Positions 8,413 to 17,590 are shown, counted from the stretch's first letter. The stretch is 64,000 bases of DNA from Erysipelotrichaceae bacterium NK3D112 (GCA_000701725.1 JNJQ01000010.1:1-64000); one strand, 5' to 3'. A program made the numbers and translations. Notes: generated by a model not told the origin, from the letters alone.

Positions 8413-10761
8413 TTAATAACCGAACATCAGCACCAGCAGACGCACACAGAATGCGCACAACCATGCGACCGCGCACTGCAGTACCACCATACCGGCTGCC
8501 CATGCGGAGCCGGATTCCCTTCTGACTGCCGCGATGGCTGCCACACAAGGTGTGTAAAGCAGACAGAAGACAAGCAGCACCACCGCTGTGGACATGCTCA
8601 TGGCCGCCGCAAGACCGGCCGGATCGCCATAGAGAACAGTCAGCGTGGAAACAACGCTCTCCTTGGCAAGGAAACCGGAAATCAATGCGGTTGAAATTCT
8701 CCAGTCGCCCATGCCGAGCGGTTTGAGAATCGGTGCGATCATACCGGCAAGCGCTGCCAGCATGCTTTCTTCGGGATCACCGACCATGTTCAGGCCGAAG
8801 TCAAAGGTTCTTAAGAACCAGATGACAATCGTGCCGATGAAGATGACCGTGAAGGCTCTTTGCAGGAAGTCCTTTGCCTTGTCCCACATCAGACGCAGCA
8901 CATTGCGCATGGCAGGCATGCGGTAATTGGGCAGTTCCATGACAAACGGAACCGGTTCACCCTTGAAGAAGGACTTTGAGATCAATGCCGCAAGAATACC
9001 GACAAGAATTCCCAGGAAATAAAGGGAGACCATGACCAGTCCGCCTTTGCCGGGGAAGAAGGTTGCGATGAAGAAACCGTATATGGGAAGCTTTGCCGAA
9101 CAGCTCATGAACGGCGTCAGCATGATTGTCATTTTGCGGTCGCGCTCACTGGGCAGTGTGCGGGTTGCCATGACGGCGGGAACCGTACAGCCGAATCCCA
9201 TTAACATCGGCACAATACTGCGTCCGGACAGACCGATCTTTCTCAAAAGCTTATCCATGACAAAGGCGATTCTTGCCATATATCCGCTGTCTTCCAGTAG
9301 CGAGAGGAAGAAGAACAGAATGACAATGACCGGCACAAAGCTCAATACGGAACCGACACCTGCGAAAATGCCTTCCACCACAAGCGAATGCACCGCTTCA
9401 GAAACACCGGCAGTGCTGAGCGCCGCGTCGACTTTCGCGGTCAGTGCGTCCACGCCGCTTTCAATCAGTCCCTGCAGCCAGCCGCCCGGGCCGTTGAAGG
9501 TCATCCAGAAGATCAGTGCCATGATCACGATGAACACCGGGATCGCCGTGAATCTTCCGGTCAGGATTTCATCGATTTTGCCGCTGCGCTTATGTTCGCG
9601 GCTTTCACGTGGATGGACAACAGTTTCATTGCACAGACGGCTGATGAAGAGATAGCGCATATCCGCCATCGCCGCGGCCCGGTCAAGGCCTCTTTCCTGT
9701 TCCATCTGGACAATGACTTTTTCAATCGCGTCCTTTTCGTTCTGATCCAGTTTCAGCGCTTCCGTGACAAGCGGATCATTCTCGATCAGTTTATTGGCCG
9801 CAAAACGCAGCGGAATACCTGCCGCTTCGGCATGGTCCTCGATCATGTACATGACGCTGTGAATGCAGCGGTGAACCGCTCCGCCGTGGTCGCTCTTTTC
9901 ACAGAAGTCGTTACGGCCCGGTTTTTCATTGTATTTTGCAACATGGATGGCATGGGAAATCAGTTCATGGACACCCTGATTGCGGATCGCTGAAATCGGC
10001 ACAACCGGCACCTGGAGAATGGCTTCCATCTCATTGATTCTGACATGCCCCCCATTGCCTTCCATCTCATCCATCATATTGAGGGCGACAACCATCGGAA
10101 TGCCGAGCTCCATCAATTGCATGGTCAGATAAAGGTTTCTTTCAATATTGGTCGCATCAACAATGTTGATGATCGCGGTCGGTTTTTCATCCAGGATGAA
10201 CTGTCTGGAAATAATCTCTTCACTGGAATAAGGCGACAGGGAATAAATACCCGGCAGGTCAATCACCTCGGTATCCGGATAGCCCTTGATCACACCGCTT
10301 TTGCGGTCAACCGTCACACCGGGGAAATTGCCGACATGCTGGTTGGAGCCGGTCAGCTGGTTGAACAGGGTTGTCTTGCCGCAGTTCTGATTGCCGGCCA
10401 GCGCAAAGACAAGCTTTCCGCTGTTCACCGCATGGGCATCATCATTCCGGTGTTCGTTGTTTTTCCACTCACCGATACCCGGATGGGTGATCTCCTTTTT
10501 CTTGCGGTCCGCCTCTTCTTTTTCAATCTGCGCTTCCGTGATTTTTGCGATATCGATCTTTTCCGCATCCTCCAGTCTCAGGGTCAGCTCATAATTGTGA
10601 AGTCTGAGTTCCATGGGGTCGCCCATCGGAGCCAGTTTCACACATGTGACATCGGCATCCGGAATCACGCCCATGTCAAGAAAGTGCTGGCGCAGGGCGC
10701 CTTCACCGCCGACTTTTATAATTTTCCCGCTTTCACCGGGTTTCAGATCTTTCAGTGTCAT
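8413..10761 (-). CDS. feoB: FeoA-FeoB fusion ferrous iron transporter
   Basis: A 782-residue fusion. Residues 1-75 are an SH3-like FeoA domain (LKPGESGKIIKVGGEGALRQHFLDMG). A charged linker leads to the G-protein domain, with G1 AGNQNCGKTTLFN, the switch FPGVTVD, G3 DLPGIYS and NMMDE. The membrane part follows with two Gate motifs (FVPVIVILFFFLSLLEDSGYMAR; TPFMSCSAKLPIYG). It imports Fe2+ using GTP hydrolysis and suits an anaerobe. No FeoC or Fur gene is adjacent, and no obvious Fur box was identified. It forms its own unit between two terminators. Confidence 0.95.
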   Translation of the reverse strand: MTLKDLKPGESGKIIKVGGEGALRQHFLDMGVIPDADVTCVKLAPMGDPMELRLHNYELTLRLEDAEKIDIAKITEAQIEKEEADRKKKEITHPGIGEWKNNEHRNDDAHAVNSGKLVFALAGNQNCGKTTLFNQLTGSNQHVGNFPGVTVDRKSGVIKGYPDTEVIDLPGIYSLSPYSSEEIISRQFILDEKPTAIINIVDATNIERNLYLTMQLMELGIPMVVALNMMDEMEGNGGHVRINEMEAILQVPVVPISAIRNQGVHELISHAIHVAKYNEKPGRNDFCEKSDHGGAVHRCIHSVMYMIEDHAEAAGIPLRFAANKLIENDPLVTEALKLDQNEKDAIEKVIVQMEQERGLDRAAAMADMRYLFISRLCNETVVHPRESREHKRSGKIDEILTGRFTAIPVFIVIMALIFWMTFNGPGGWLQGLIESGVDALTAKVDAALSTAGVSEAVHSLVVEGIFAGVGSVLSFVPVIVILFFFLSLLEDSGYMARIAFVMDKLLRKIGLSGRSIVPMLMGFGCTVPAVMATRTLPSERDRKMTIMLTPFMSCSAKLPIYGFFIATFFPGKGGLVMVSLYFLGILVGILAALISKSFFKGEPVPFVMELPNYRMPAMRNVLRLMWDKAKDFLQRAFTVIFIGTIVIWFLRTFDFGLNMVGDPEESMLAALAGMIAPILKPLGMGDWRISTALISGFLAKESVVSTLTVLYGDPAGLAAAMSMSTAVVLLVFCLLYTPCVAAIAAVRRESGSAWAAGMVVLQCAVAWLCAFCVRLLVLMFGY

Positions 10762-10841
10762 AGATTGCCTCTGTTTATATTCCCAATCAAACTCGCAAAC
10801 AGTATTTTACAGGAGTTTGTCTTTTCTGTTAACAGCGTTCA

Positions 10842-10886
10842 CAAAAAAAGAAACCGCGGAATCACGGGAATGAATCCGCAGTTTCA
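10842..10886 (-). terminator. terminator of the flavin reductase gene
   Basis: Long stem pairing GAAACCGCGGA with TCCGCAGTTTC, followed by seven T on the minus strand, directly after the gene at 10900. Confidence 0.85.
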
Positions 10887-10899
10887 GAAAGAGAGTCTG

Positions 10900-12678
10900 T
10901 TATTTTGAAGCGTTTTCGCCGGCAATGCGTCCGAAGACAACGAAGTCAGCTACCGCGTTTCCGCCCAGACGGTTTCCGCCATGGACACCGCCGGTCACTT
11001 CGCCGGCCGCATAGAGGTTCTCAATGACATTGCCTTCTGTGCTGATCACTTCGGCATTGGTGTTGATCTTGACACCGCCCATGCAGTGGTGGATGCCCGG
11101 AGCGATCTGTACTGCATAATAAGGCGCGTGGGAGAGGTCTGTGATAACAGAGGTGATTGCCTCATGTTCAAACTCATCATCCTTCTGGGCAGCGACTGCA
11201 GCCTGCCACTTGGAGAATGTTTCTTCAAGTGTGCTTTCCTCGCAGCCGATCAGCTTGGCCAGATCTGCCAGTGTGTCGCACTGAACCATGTAGCCCTTGC
11301 TGTGATATTTTTCGACAACAGTGGACTCGTCAGCCATCTTCTGGTCAGCGATCAGCCATGCATAGCTGTCATCCTGTTCAGAGATACGTGCGGAGACATA
11401 GTCTCTTGTGTTCATTTCATCAGTGAAACGCTTGCCGTGCTTGTTGAGCAGGATCGCGCCGTCACCGCGCAGGGATTCGGAAATCAGAGCGCCGTCCTTC
11501 TGGACAACGGTCGGATGAACCTGGATCTGTTCCAGATCGACGAAGTCTGCACCGATATCTTCCAGCAGCGGAATCAGGTCGCCGGTGATGGTCGGCGCAT
11601 TGGTGGAAACATAGCCTTCCAGATCCGGTCTGTATTTGACGATCATATCGGGGTTGGATCCGAAACCGCCGGTGGCGATGATGACTTTGTCAGCCAGAAT
11701 CTTGATGGAGTTGCCTTCTGTTCCGGTTGCGTGCAGACCTGCAGCCTTGCCTTCATTGACAAGAACTCTGTCAACCTTGGCGCCATAGATAATCTCGATG
11801 CCAAGCTCTTCACATTTGGAAGTCAGATGTTCAACCAGATATGTGCCGACGGAGAGAATCTTTCCTTCTTCATTGACCGGACGGTGCTGACGCATTGCGG
11901 AAGCGCCGCCTGCCTGACCGACATTGCTTAACGGAGCACCGATGGAATCAAGCCAGTCGATGGCTGCGGAAGAATTGTCCGCCAGTGTTCTGACCAGATC
12001 CGGATTGTTCAGATCATGGCCGCCCTTCATGGTGTCGGCATAGTAGAGATCAGCGGAATCCTCGATTCCCTGTTCCTTCTGATAGTGTGTGTTAGCCGCA
12101 TTCATACCGCCGGTCGCATAGCTGGAGTTGCCGCCGGAAACCGAGCCTTTTTCAAGAATGATGACTTTCTTGCCTGCCTGGGCTGCCGTGATGGCGGCTG
12201 TCATGCCTGCGCCGCCGGCACCGGCAATGACAATGTCAGTGGTCTTTTCAATGTCTTCAGCAGCTGCTTTGCCTGTATCCTGCGGTTCAAGCTTGGAAGG
12301 ATCCGCACCTGCCTGGGTGAGGGCATCGTTGAGAGCGGTGAAGAAACCGCCGGATGTGACAGTCGCACCGGATACACCGTCAATGTTCGGAGACTGTGCC
12401 GCGATCACGTTTTCAACGAGTTTGGGCAGAGCTGCTCCACCGACTGTCGGTGTTTCGCCGTCAGCTGTATATTCGATGGATTCGATTTTGTCTTCAGTCA
12501 ATGTAACGCTCAGATGGATCGGAGATGCGGAGCCGCCGAAGCCTTCCGCTTCCGCCTCGTAGGTGCCTGCCTTGAACAGCGCACCGGATGAAGAGTCCGG
12601 AGATGTTCCGGATGTGCCGCAGGCTGCCATGGACAGTGCCATCATGCCGGCCAGCGCAATTTTTGCAAAATTTTTCAT
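10900..12678 (-). CDS. exported FMN/FAD fumarate-reductase-like lipoprotein
   Basis: 592 residues. A lipoprotein signal ends at Cys 20 (LSMAACG). The FMN-binding domain (about 35-120) holds the ApbE flavinylation motif DGVSGAT with Thr 106. The FAD_binding_2 domain then starts at DIVIAGAGGAGMTAA. Active-site blocks of the fumarate/urocanate reductase family are kept: ISESLRGDGAILLN, IAPGIHHCMGGV and GEVTGGVHGGNRLGGNA, with the catalytic Arg and substrate His. It should reduce a C=C bond of an unsaturated carboxylate outside the membrane, taking electrons from a membrane flavin or quinol chain. The substrate is not fixed by sequence. It is divergent from an RpiR regulator, with a palindrome overlapping its leader. 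No cytochrome motif is present. Confidence 0.88.
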   Translation of the reverse strand: MKNFAKIALAGMMALSMAACGTSGTSPDSSSGALFKAGTYEAEAEGFGGSASPIHLSVTLTEDKIESIEYTADGETPTVGGAALPKLVENVIAAQSPNIDGVSGATVTSGGFFTALNDALTQAGADPSKLEPQDTGKAAAEDIEKTTDIVIAGAGGAGMTAAITAAQAGKKVIILEKGSVSGGNSSYATGGMNAANTHYQKEQGIEDSADLYYADTMKGGHDLNNPDLVRTLADNSSAAIDWLDSIGAPLSNVGQAGGASAMRQHRPVNEEGKILSVGTYLVEHLTSKCEELGIEIIYGAKVDRVLVNEGKAAGLHATGTEGNSIKILADKVIIATGGFGSNPDMIVKYRPDLEGYVSTNAPTITGDLIPLLEDIGADFVDLEQIQVHPTVVQKDGALISESLRGDGAILLNKHGKRFTDEMNTRDYVSARISEQDDSYAWLIADQKMADESTVVEKYHSKGYMVQCDTLADLAKLIGCEESTLEETFSKWQAAVAAQKDDEFEHEAITSVITDLSHAPYYAVQIAPGIHHCMGGVKINTNAEVISTEGNVIENLYAAGEVTGGVHGGNRLGGNAVADFVVFGRIAGENASK

Positions 12679-12687
12679 TTCCCCTCC

Positions 12688-12703
12688 GTGATATTTTTAT
12701 CAC
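12688..12703. promoter_or_regulatory. palindromic operator in the reductase/rpiR intergenic region
   Basis: GTGATA-TTTT-TATCAC, a perfect six-base inverted repeat, located immediately upstream of the GGAGGGG ribosome binding site of the flavin reductase gene. It is a good candidate for binding by the divergent RpiR-type regulator. It is inferred, since RpiR sites vary widely. Confidence 0.5.
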
Positions 12704-12791
12704 CTGTGTGCATTTGCGATGATAATTTTAACATTGCGTTATAGCTGTTTCAATCATCTGCTTGCTTTATAATTGTTTACAGGTGACAAAT

Positions 12792-13547
12792 ATGGACATT
12801 ATTCAGAAAATCATCGGTTATGAGAATGAGCTGACCGATGCGGAAAGGAAAGTATACCGGACTGTGATCGACGATCCGGGCGTGGTGACCCGCTTCACCA
12901 TCTCGCAGATTGCGATGATGGCGGACACCTCTGTCGCAGCTGTATTGCGCTTCTGCAAGCATCTCGGCTTCAGCGGATACAAGGATTTCCGTTCCGAAAT
13001 CATGATCTGGCAGAGGCAGAACAGCGGAAAACGTGTTTCCGAAACGGATACCGTATCCTCCCTGGCGCACCTGTACAGTGAGGCAATCGGAGCCCTGAGC
13101 GCACTGGACCGCCGGGAACTGAATCAATTATGCAAAGACATCACGGAAGCAGATCGGGTGGTGATTCTTGGCCGTTACAGAACTTCAACCGCCGCTGAAA
13201 AGCTGCGCATGAATCTGATTGATCTCGGTCTGTCTGCGCTTTGCGGTACGAGTGTTCTGGATTTCCAGCATCTTCTTTACATCATTGATGAGCATACCGC
13301 CGTCATTATGTTTTCCACCACGGGTGAAATCACAGACCAGAAAGAGTTCCTTTCCCAGCTGGATGATCAGACGGAAAAGATCTGGCTGATCACACCTGCC
13401 GCCCGTGCGAAAATGAGCGACTATGCCACGCATACCATCGAACTGCCCAAAGTCCCTCTCAATCAGGTGTTCGCCGGATCGCAGACGGTGATGATGGCAT
13501 TTGCGGATATACTGACCGCAGTGCTTTCCGAATACATCGGCAGATGA
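12792..13547 (+). CDS. RpiR/MurR family transcriptional regulator
   Basis: About 251 residues. The N-terminal HTH_6 domain has FTISQIAMMADTSVAAVLRFCKHLGFSGYKDFR, the typical RpiR signature. A SIS sugar-phosphate-binding domain follows (about 110-240; VILGRYRTSTAAEKLRMNL, VIMFSTTGEITD). The ATG at 12792 has AGGTGA upstream, and a TATAAT lies at about 12768. RpiR proteins usually sense phosphosugars, so pairing with an exported unsaturated-acid reductase is unexpected. The reductase is still the likeliest target because the two share one short divergent promoter region with a palindrome. Confidence 0.85.
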   Translation: MDIIQKIIGYENELTDAERKVYRTVIDDPGVVTRFTISQIAMMADTSVAAVLRFCKHLGFSGYKDFRSEIMIWQRQNSGKRVSETDTVSSLAHLYSEAIGALSALDRRELNQLCKDITEADRVVILGRYRTSTAAEKLRMNLIDLGLSALCGTSVLDFQHLLYIIDEHTAVIMFSTTGEITDQKEFLSQLDDQTEKIWLITPAARAKMSDYATHTIELPKVPLNQVFAGSQTVMMAFADILTAVLSEYIGR

Positions 13548-13584
13548 ATATGGTGTTATAATTTCAGACAGGAGGAGTTCCATT

Positions 13585-13980
13585 ATGTGCATTTTCTGCG
13601 ATATCATCGATCATAAGATCCCGTCAGCCGTCGTCTATGAGGACGAAAAGGTTCTTGCCATCCTGGACATTTCCCAGGTGACTTACGGCCATACCCTTGT
13701 CATGCCGAAAAAACATGTCAGAAATATCATCGAAGCCGATGAGGAATCCGTACTGGCCTGTGTATCCGTCGCGAAGAAGCTGGCCGCACAGATCGTCAAA
13801 AACACCAAAGCAAACGGTGTCAATGTTCTGACAAACTGCGGTGAGGCAGCCGGACAGTCGGTTGACCATCTGCATTTCCATATCATTCCCCGCTATGATG
13901 AGAATGATGCCATTGAGCTGAAATTCAACGAATCCCCGAAGCAGGATCTCGCTGAAGTTCTCAAAACCGTCAAAGGCTAA
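13585..13980 (+). CDS. HIT family nucleotide hydrolase
   Basis: 131 residues with the histidine-triad motif VDHLHFHIIPR near the C-terminus and the N-terminal CIFCDIIDHKIPS typical of bacterial Hit/HinT proteins. It likely hydrolyses adenosine phosphoramidates or related dinucleotides. A strong ribosome binding site (GGAGGAG) precedes it. Its terminator has been split by an IS element: the hairpin CCTC-AGAC-GAGG is now duplicated on both sides of that insertion. Confidence 0.9.
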   Translation: MCIFCDIIDHKIPSAVVYEDEKVLAILDISQVTYGHTLVMPKKHVRNIIEADEESVLACVSVAKKLAAQIVKNTKANGVNVLTNCGEAAGQSVDHLHFHIIPRYDENDAIELKFNESPKQDLAEVLKTVKG

Positions 13981-13994
13981 GGCAAATGAAAAAT

Positions 13995-14007
13995 CCTCAG
14001 ACGAGGA
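13995..14007. repeat. left copy of 13-bp target site duplication
   Basis: CCTCAGACGAGGA, identical to 15987-15999. It is the stem-loop of the HIT gene's former terminator, duplicated on IS insertion. Confidence 0.85.
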
Positions 14008-14156
14008 CAATGGCGTAAACCCAAAAATATGGGGATACGCCTTTTTTATTGCCAAAACGTCAAGTAAACGGTGAAAGTAGTAAAGGGTAATATTGATTAT
14101 GAATCGTAAATAAACGATTATATAGGTGATAATGTAGTATAGGAAAGGAGGTCTGT

Positions 14157-14354
14157 ATGTTCGTTAAAGTGGTTCCCAACAATAAAGGAAGGAAAAATAC
14201 ATCCTTTATCTATCTGACTGAGGCTTATCGTGAAAATGGAAAGGTTAAGCACCGTACCGTACGTAATCTTGGCTTGTTTGAGAATGACCAGGTTCCTTAT
14301 ATCAAAGCCGCCTTTGAGGATCCTAAACCTCGTCTCGTATACGATCAGAAGTAG
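14157..14354 (+). CDS. 65-residue leader ORF of the IS, likely transposase N-terminus
   Basis: Reads MFVKVVPNNKGRKNTSF and then TEAYRENGKVKHRTVRNLG, which resembles the N-terminal segment of IS1634/IS4-type transposases. It has the only strong ribosome binding site in the element (AGGAAAGGAGG). It ends with TAG at 14352-14354 and is in the same frame as the main transposase ORF, which begins three codons later. It may be the first part of one protein interrupted by a nonsense codon, or a naturally separate leader. Confidence 0.6.
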   Translation: MFVKVVPNNKGRKNTSFIYLTEAYRENGKVKHRTVRNLGLFENDQVPYIKAAFEDPKPRLVYDQK

Positions 14355-14363
14355 TATAGTCTC

Positions 14364-15785
14364 ATGAAGCTCAGACAGCTTCTTAAAACATTTTCTTCCA
14401 TCATTCATTCAGAGGATTTATTTCCTTATGCACGTATCATCCCAACTTCCTTTACCAGAGAAGACGGCAAAATGCCACTTCGTTATCTGCTCACTTATCT
14501 GATATTCAGGCAGGGTCTGACTCTTTCTGAGGACATCTGCAGATTTTATCCGGACCTCAACAGTCTGAACCCCCCCAGTAAACAGGCGGTGTTAAAAAGA
14601 ATGTCGATCCTGAATTATGATGTGTGGCATAAGATACAGCAGATGTTCCTGGAGAAAATCTACCTTCCTATGAAAAAGAAAACGATGCAGGGATATCTCC
14701 TCATCGCTGTTGACGGCACATTCGCAACATTTCCCAATCATCCTGTATTAGGAAACCTTTTCGGCAGAAAAACACATAATAAGGATCCCGAAAAGGATGG
14801 GCACAGTCCACCGCAGGCCAGGATTTCAGTCGCCTATGATGTTTTGAATAAAGTGATTCTTGATTTTCAGGTAGTGCATCAGGATATATCTGAGATCCCG
14901 CTGCTTTTCAAACATCTTGAGGTGCTGGAGGACGTTCTCAAGTGTTATAAGGTGATTATCCTGGCTGACCGGTATTATGGCTCGGCTGAGCTGTTTAAAT
15001 ACTGTGAGATGAAGGGATATAGATATTTAATCCGCGCCAAGAGGAATTTTTTCAAAAAGGAGCGTGCTGCAGTATGTCCGGAATGTAGGGATATAGTTCT
15101 CCGGATCCTGATTCACAAAATGTGGCGGAAACGGATCATCCGTGATTATATCCGCAGATATATTTCAATTTATCCGGTTATGCGTGTGAGACTGGTCAAA
15201 GGTCATTACGAGTATGATGAAGAATACATAACCTTCAGAAAGGAAAGAAAAATCATACATCATTCTCTGGATGCCGAGTACTTTACCAATCTTTCACCTG
15301 ATGAATTTGACACAGAAGACATCATTCATATTTATCATGTGGAAAGATGGGATATTGAGACAGGTTATGGCACATTGAAGAATCTTCTTGATATTGAGCA
15401 ACTGAATACTGCCAATCCAATCGCACTTACCAATGAGATTATGGCGAAAATCATATTCTCAAATATAGAAAATCTGATCCGCAATACTGCAGAAGAGAGG
15501 AATTGCCGGCCAGGTGAGCACTTGGTCAACAATAAGCATGTTATTGAGATGTGCCGTTCCTCATGGTTTGTCAGATCTTTCTTCAATGGAAGACTGAGTG
15601 CTGAGAAACTGAAAGAGCTGGTTCAGGAGTGTGCCCGAGTCAGGGTAATGATACGTGAAGGAAGACATTATAAGCGATGGGATAAATTCAGAATTACGGT
15701 TCACCAACCCCGCTACAGAATTGATGGAAGAAAGAATCCGCCCCTGAGAAAAACAAAGACTGGATTCACGACATCTAATCAGTAA
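14364..15785 (+). CDS. IS4-family DDE transposase
   Basis: 473 residues. The catalytic Asp residues are in LIAVDGTFATF and ILADRYYGSAELF, and the Glu lies in HVERWDIETGYGTLKNLL, matching the YREK-type signature of IS4-like enzymes. It catalyses cut-and-paste movement of the element. No ribosome binding site precedes the ATG at 14364, and the same frame is open upstream apart from the TAG at 14352. Translation therefore needs reinitiation or stop-codon readthrough, or the copy is inactive. The C-terminal tail is basic. Confidence 0.8.
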   Translation: MKLRQLLKTFSSIIHSEDLFPYARIIPTSFTREDGKMPLRYLLTYLIFRQGLTLSEDICRFYPDLNSLNPPSKQAVLKRMSILNYDVWHKIQQMFLEKIYLPMKKKTMQGYLLIAVDGTFATFPNHPVLGNLFGRKTHNKDPEKDGHSPPQARISVAYDVLNKVILDFQVVHQDISEIPLLFKHLEVLEDVLKCYKVIILADRYYGSAELFKYCEMKGYRYLIRAKRNFFKKERAAVCPECRDIVLRILIHKMWRKRIIRDYIRRYISIYPVMRVRLVKGHYEYDEEYITFRKERKIIHHSLDAEYFTNLSPDEFDTEDIIHIYHVERWDIETGYGTLKNLLDIEQLNTANPIALTNEIMAKIIFSNIENLIRNTAEERNCRPGEHLVNNKHVIEMCRSSWFVRSFFNGRLSAEKLKELVQECARVRVMIREGRHYKRWDKFRITVHQPRYRIDGRKNPPLRKTKTGFTTSNQ

Positions 15786-15986
15786 TCCAGTCCGTAGTAT
15801 AGAGACGATGTCTCTCAAGCAAGTTAAGCATAGAACGATAAGCCGATAAGTTCAATCATCAATATCCATAATCAGTTCAGTTACTAACTGCTCAACTTTC
15901 TTTTGCGCTCTTCTGAAACATCTTTTTTTTATTTTCGGCGCTGATTAAAAAATGACGTAAACCGTTTTCCAGGTTTACGCCATTGG

Positions 15987-15999
15987 CCTCAGACGAGGA
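15987..15999. repeat. right copy of 13-bp target site duplication
   Basis: CCTCAGACGAGGA followed by a T-run. This half keeps the U-tail of the original HIT terminator. Confidence 0.85.
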
Positions 16000-16004
16000 T
16001 TTTT

Positions 16005-16907
16005 TTAATGCAATGATTTCAATACTTCTTCAATCTGTTCTGATGTGGCAAGACCTGAATGGAAGGCCGTGGCGCCTCCGCATGCCGTGCCAAGTTTCAG
16101 CGCATATGCATAATCGCCTGTTTTCAGATATCCGCCAAGGAATCCGGCCACCATCGAATCGCCTGCTCCGACCGAATTCACAACCGTTCCCTTCGCAACG
16201 CCGATTGTATGGACCTGATCATTCTCATCCACCAGAAGTGCGCCGTCCTTCGCCCGTGAAACAAGCACATTCACTGCCCCCTGCTGTCTGAGTTTCCGCG
16301 CACAGGCGATGATTTCATCATCTGTTCTCAATACGGTATCGAACATGTCGCCAAGCTCGATATTGTTCGGTTTGATCAGAAACGGATGATATTTCAGAAT
16401 CTTCAGCAGCAGATCTTTTTCCGCATCCGCAACAACGCGCACATCGGGATCAAGGTTCTGAATGATCTGTTCATAAGTATCGGATGGCATGCATGATGGA
16501 ATACTGCCGGAAAGAATCAGGATATCCCCTTTCTGAATGGCTCTGATCTTTTGCAGAAAGGATTCAAAATCAGCCGGTTCAATCAGCGGGCCCCTGCCGT
16601 TGATTTCAGTCTCTTCATCTGATTTCAGTTTGACATTGATTCTGGTAAATCCGTTTTCCACTTCGGTGAAATCCGTATGGATTCCCATGGAATCAAGACC
16701 TTCCTTCAAGGCCTTTCCGGTAAAGCCGGCAATGAAACCGAGGGCGGTGCTTTCAATGCCGAGTTCATTGAGAATGCAGGAGACATTGATGCCCTTGCCT
16801 CCGAAATAAATACTCTCGGTTTTGTTCCGGTTGATCTGTCCGGGTCTGAAATGATCCGTCTGGATCACATAATCCAATGCTGGATTCAATGTAACTGTAT
16901 AAATCAT
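16005..16907 (-). CDS. fruK: 1-phosphofructokinase-type PfkB kinase
   Basis: About 300 residues. It starts MIYTVTLNPALDYVI, the typical FruK/LacC opening. GGKGINVS, KPNNIELGDMF and the C-terminal GAGDSMVAGFLGGYL with the catalytic Asp are all present. It should phosphorylate fructose-1-phosphate, or tagatose-6-phosphate, with ATP. Two tandem ATG codons follow GGAGGC; the second (16907) has better spacing and is chosen. It lies 14 bases after the phosphopantetheinyl transferase gene, as one operon. No fructose PTS gene is next to it, so the 1-phosphofructokinase name rests on family alone. Confidence 0.8.
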   Translation of the reverse strand: MIYTVTLNPALDYVIQTDHFRPGQINRNKTESIYFGGKGINVSCILNELGIESTALGFIAGFTGKALKEGLDSMGIHTDFTEVENGFTRINVKLKSDEETEINGRGPLIEPADFESFLQKIRAIQKGDILILSGSIPSCMPSDTYEQIIQNLDPDVRVVADAEKDLLLKILKYHPFLIKPNNIELGDMFDTVLRTDDEIIACARKLRQQGAVNVLVSRAKDGALLVDENDQVHTIGVAKGTVVNSVGAGDSMVAGFLGGYLKTGDYAYALKLGTACGGATAFHSGLATSEQIEEVLKSLH

Positions 16908-16921
16908 CATGCCTCCATATA

Positions 16922-17590
16922 TCAGATCCCTTTTGGATCATGTTCTTCCGCAATGCAGTATGATGCGCTGTATCCGGGAATATCCCGGATTTCTTCAAAT
17001 GTGAAGGGCATCCGCTGATCCCCCTTCCATACCGAAGGATTCGCATCCGCATTCAATTGAATCCGGAAATCCTTCATTGACAGCAAAGTCCCTGTACCGG
17101 CTGCTTTGAGACAGCTTTCCTTAAGTGTCCATAAGCGGTAAAACAGGTCAGTTCTCTTTTCGTGATCCGCTTCTTTCATGATCAGCTCATATTCCGAAGG
17201 ATGGAAAAAACGTTCTGCGATCTTCAGATCTGTTTTCCGTTTCTCCTGGATATCGCATCCGGTGCTTAACGCTCTGTTTTCCCCGTCTGATGAGAAAACA
17301 CACATGGCCATTGTTCCGGAATGGGAAAGGCTGAAACGGAACTGATCCTTGATTTGCGGAAAATAAGGCTTTCCGTATTTCCCGTATGCGATTGTGTATT
17401 CCCCGCTGAGACCGCACGAATCGAGTGCCTTATTCAGAAGAATTCCCGCTCCCAGTGAAAGCATCCGGTCCTTCTGCAGTTTCATATTGTCGGGCGCTGC
17501 TCTGCGGTATGCGCTCATGCGTTCATAGTTTTCCGAAAAGCATTGCGGATCATTCAGATATGAGATGTTTTCGATGAGAACCTTTGCCAT
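16922..17590 (-). CDS. Sfp-type 4'-phosphopantetheinyl transferase
   Basis: 222 residues. It transfers phosphopantetheine from CoA to acyl- or peptidyl-carrier proteins. The magnesium and CoA motifs are present: TGCDIQEKRK (Asp), FFHPSEYELI and FYRLWTLKESCLKAAGTG (WTxKES-like Glu and Lys). FRFSLSHSGTMAMCVFS is the SHS block. No carrier protein, NRPS or PKS gene is in the window, so its partner is probably the fatty acid carrier protein or a cluster elsewhere. First gene of a two-gene unit with the PfkB kinase. Confidence 0.85.
   Translation of the reverse strand: MAKVLIENISYLNDPQCFSENYERMSAYRRAAPDNMKLQKDRMLSLGAGILLNKALDSCGLSGEYTIAYGKYGKPYFPQIKDQFRFSLSHSGTMAMCVFSSDGENRALSTGCDIQEKRKTDLKIAERFFHPSEYELIMKEADHEKRTDLFYRLWTLKESCLKAAGTGTLLSMKDFRIQLNADANPSVWKGDQRMPFTFEEIRDIPGYSASYCIAEEHDPKGI

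Larger units (their letters stand above)
14008..15986 (+). mobile_element. IS4-like insertion sequence, complete ends
   Basis: About 1979 bases. The termini are CAATGGCGTAAACC on the left and its exact inverse GGTTTACGCCATTG on the right, with one extra G at the right edge, flanked by a 13-bp direct repeat. Each end folds further: the left has GGCGTA...TACGCC followed by a T-run, and the right has GTAAACC...GGTTTAC. Such end hairpins usually block transcription and translation entering the element. Base composition is more AT-rich than the neighbours. It carries two in-frame open reading frames encoding a DDE transposase with an amber codon between them. The family (IS4/IS231-like) is inferred from the catalytic motifs and the long, variable-size type of duplication. 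Confidence 0.85.

Noticed and set aside
16005-17590. A biosynthetic gene cluster suggested by the phosphopantetheinyl transferase
   Set aside because: Only a PfkB kinase accompanies it; no carrier protein, synthase or tailoring genes are present.
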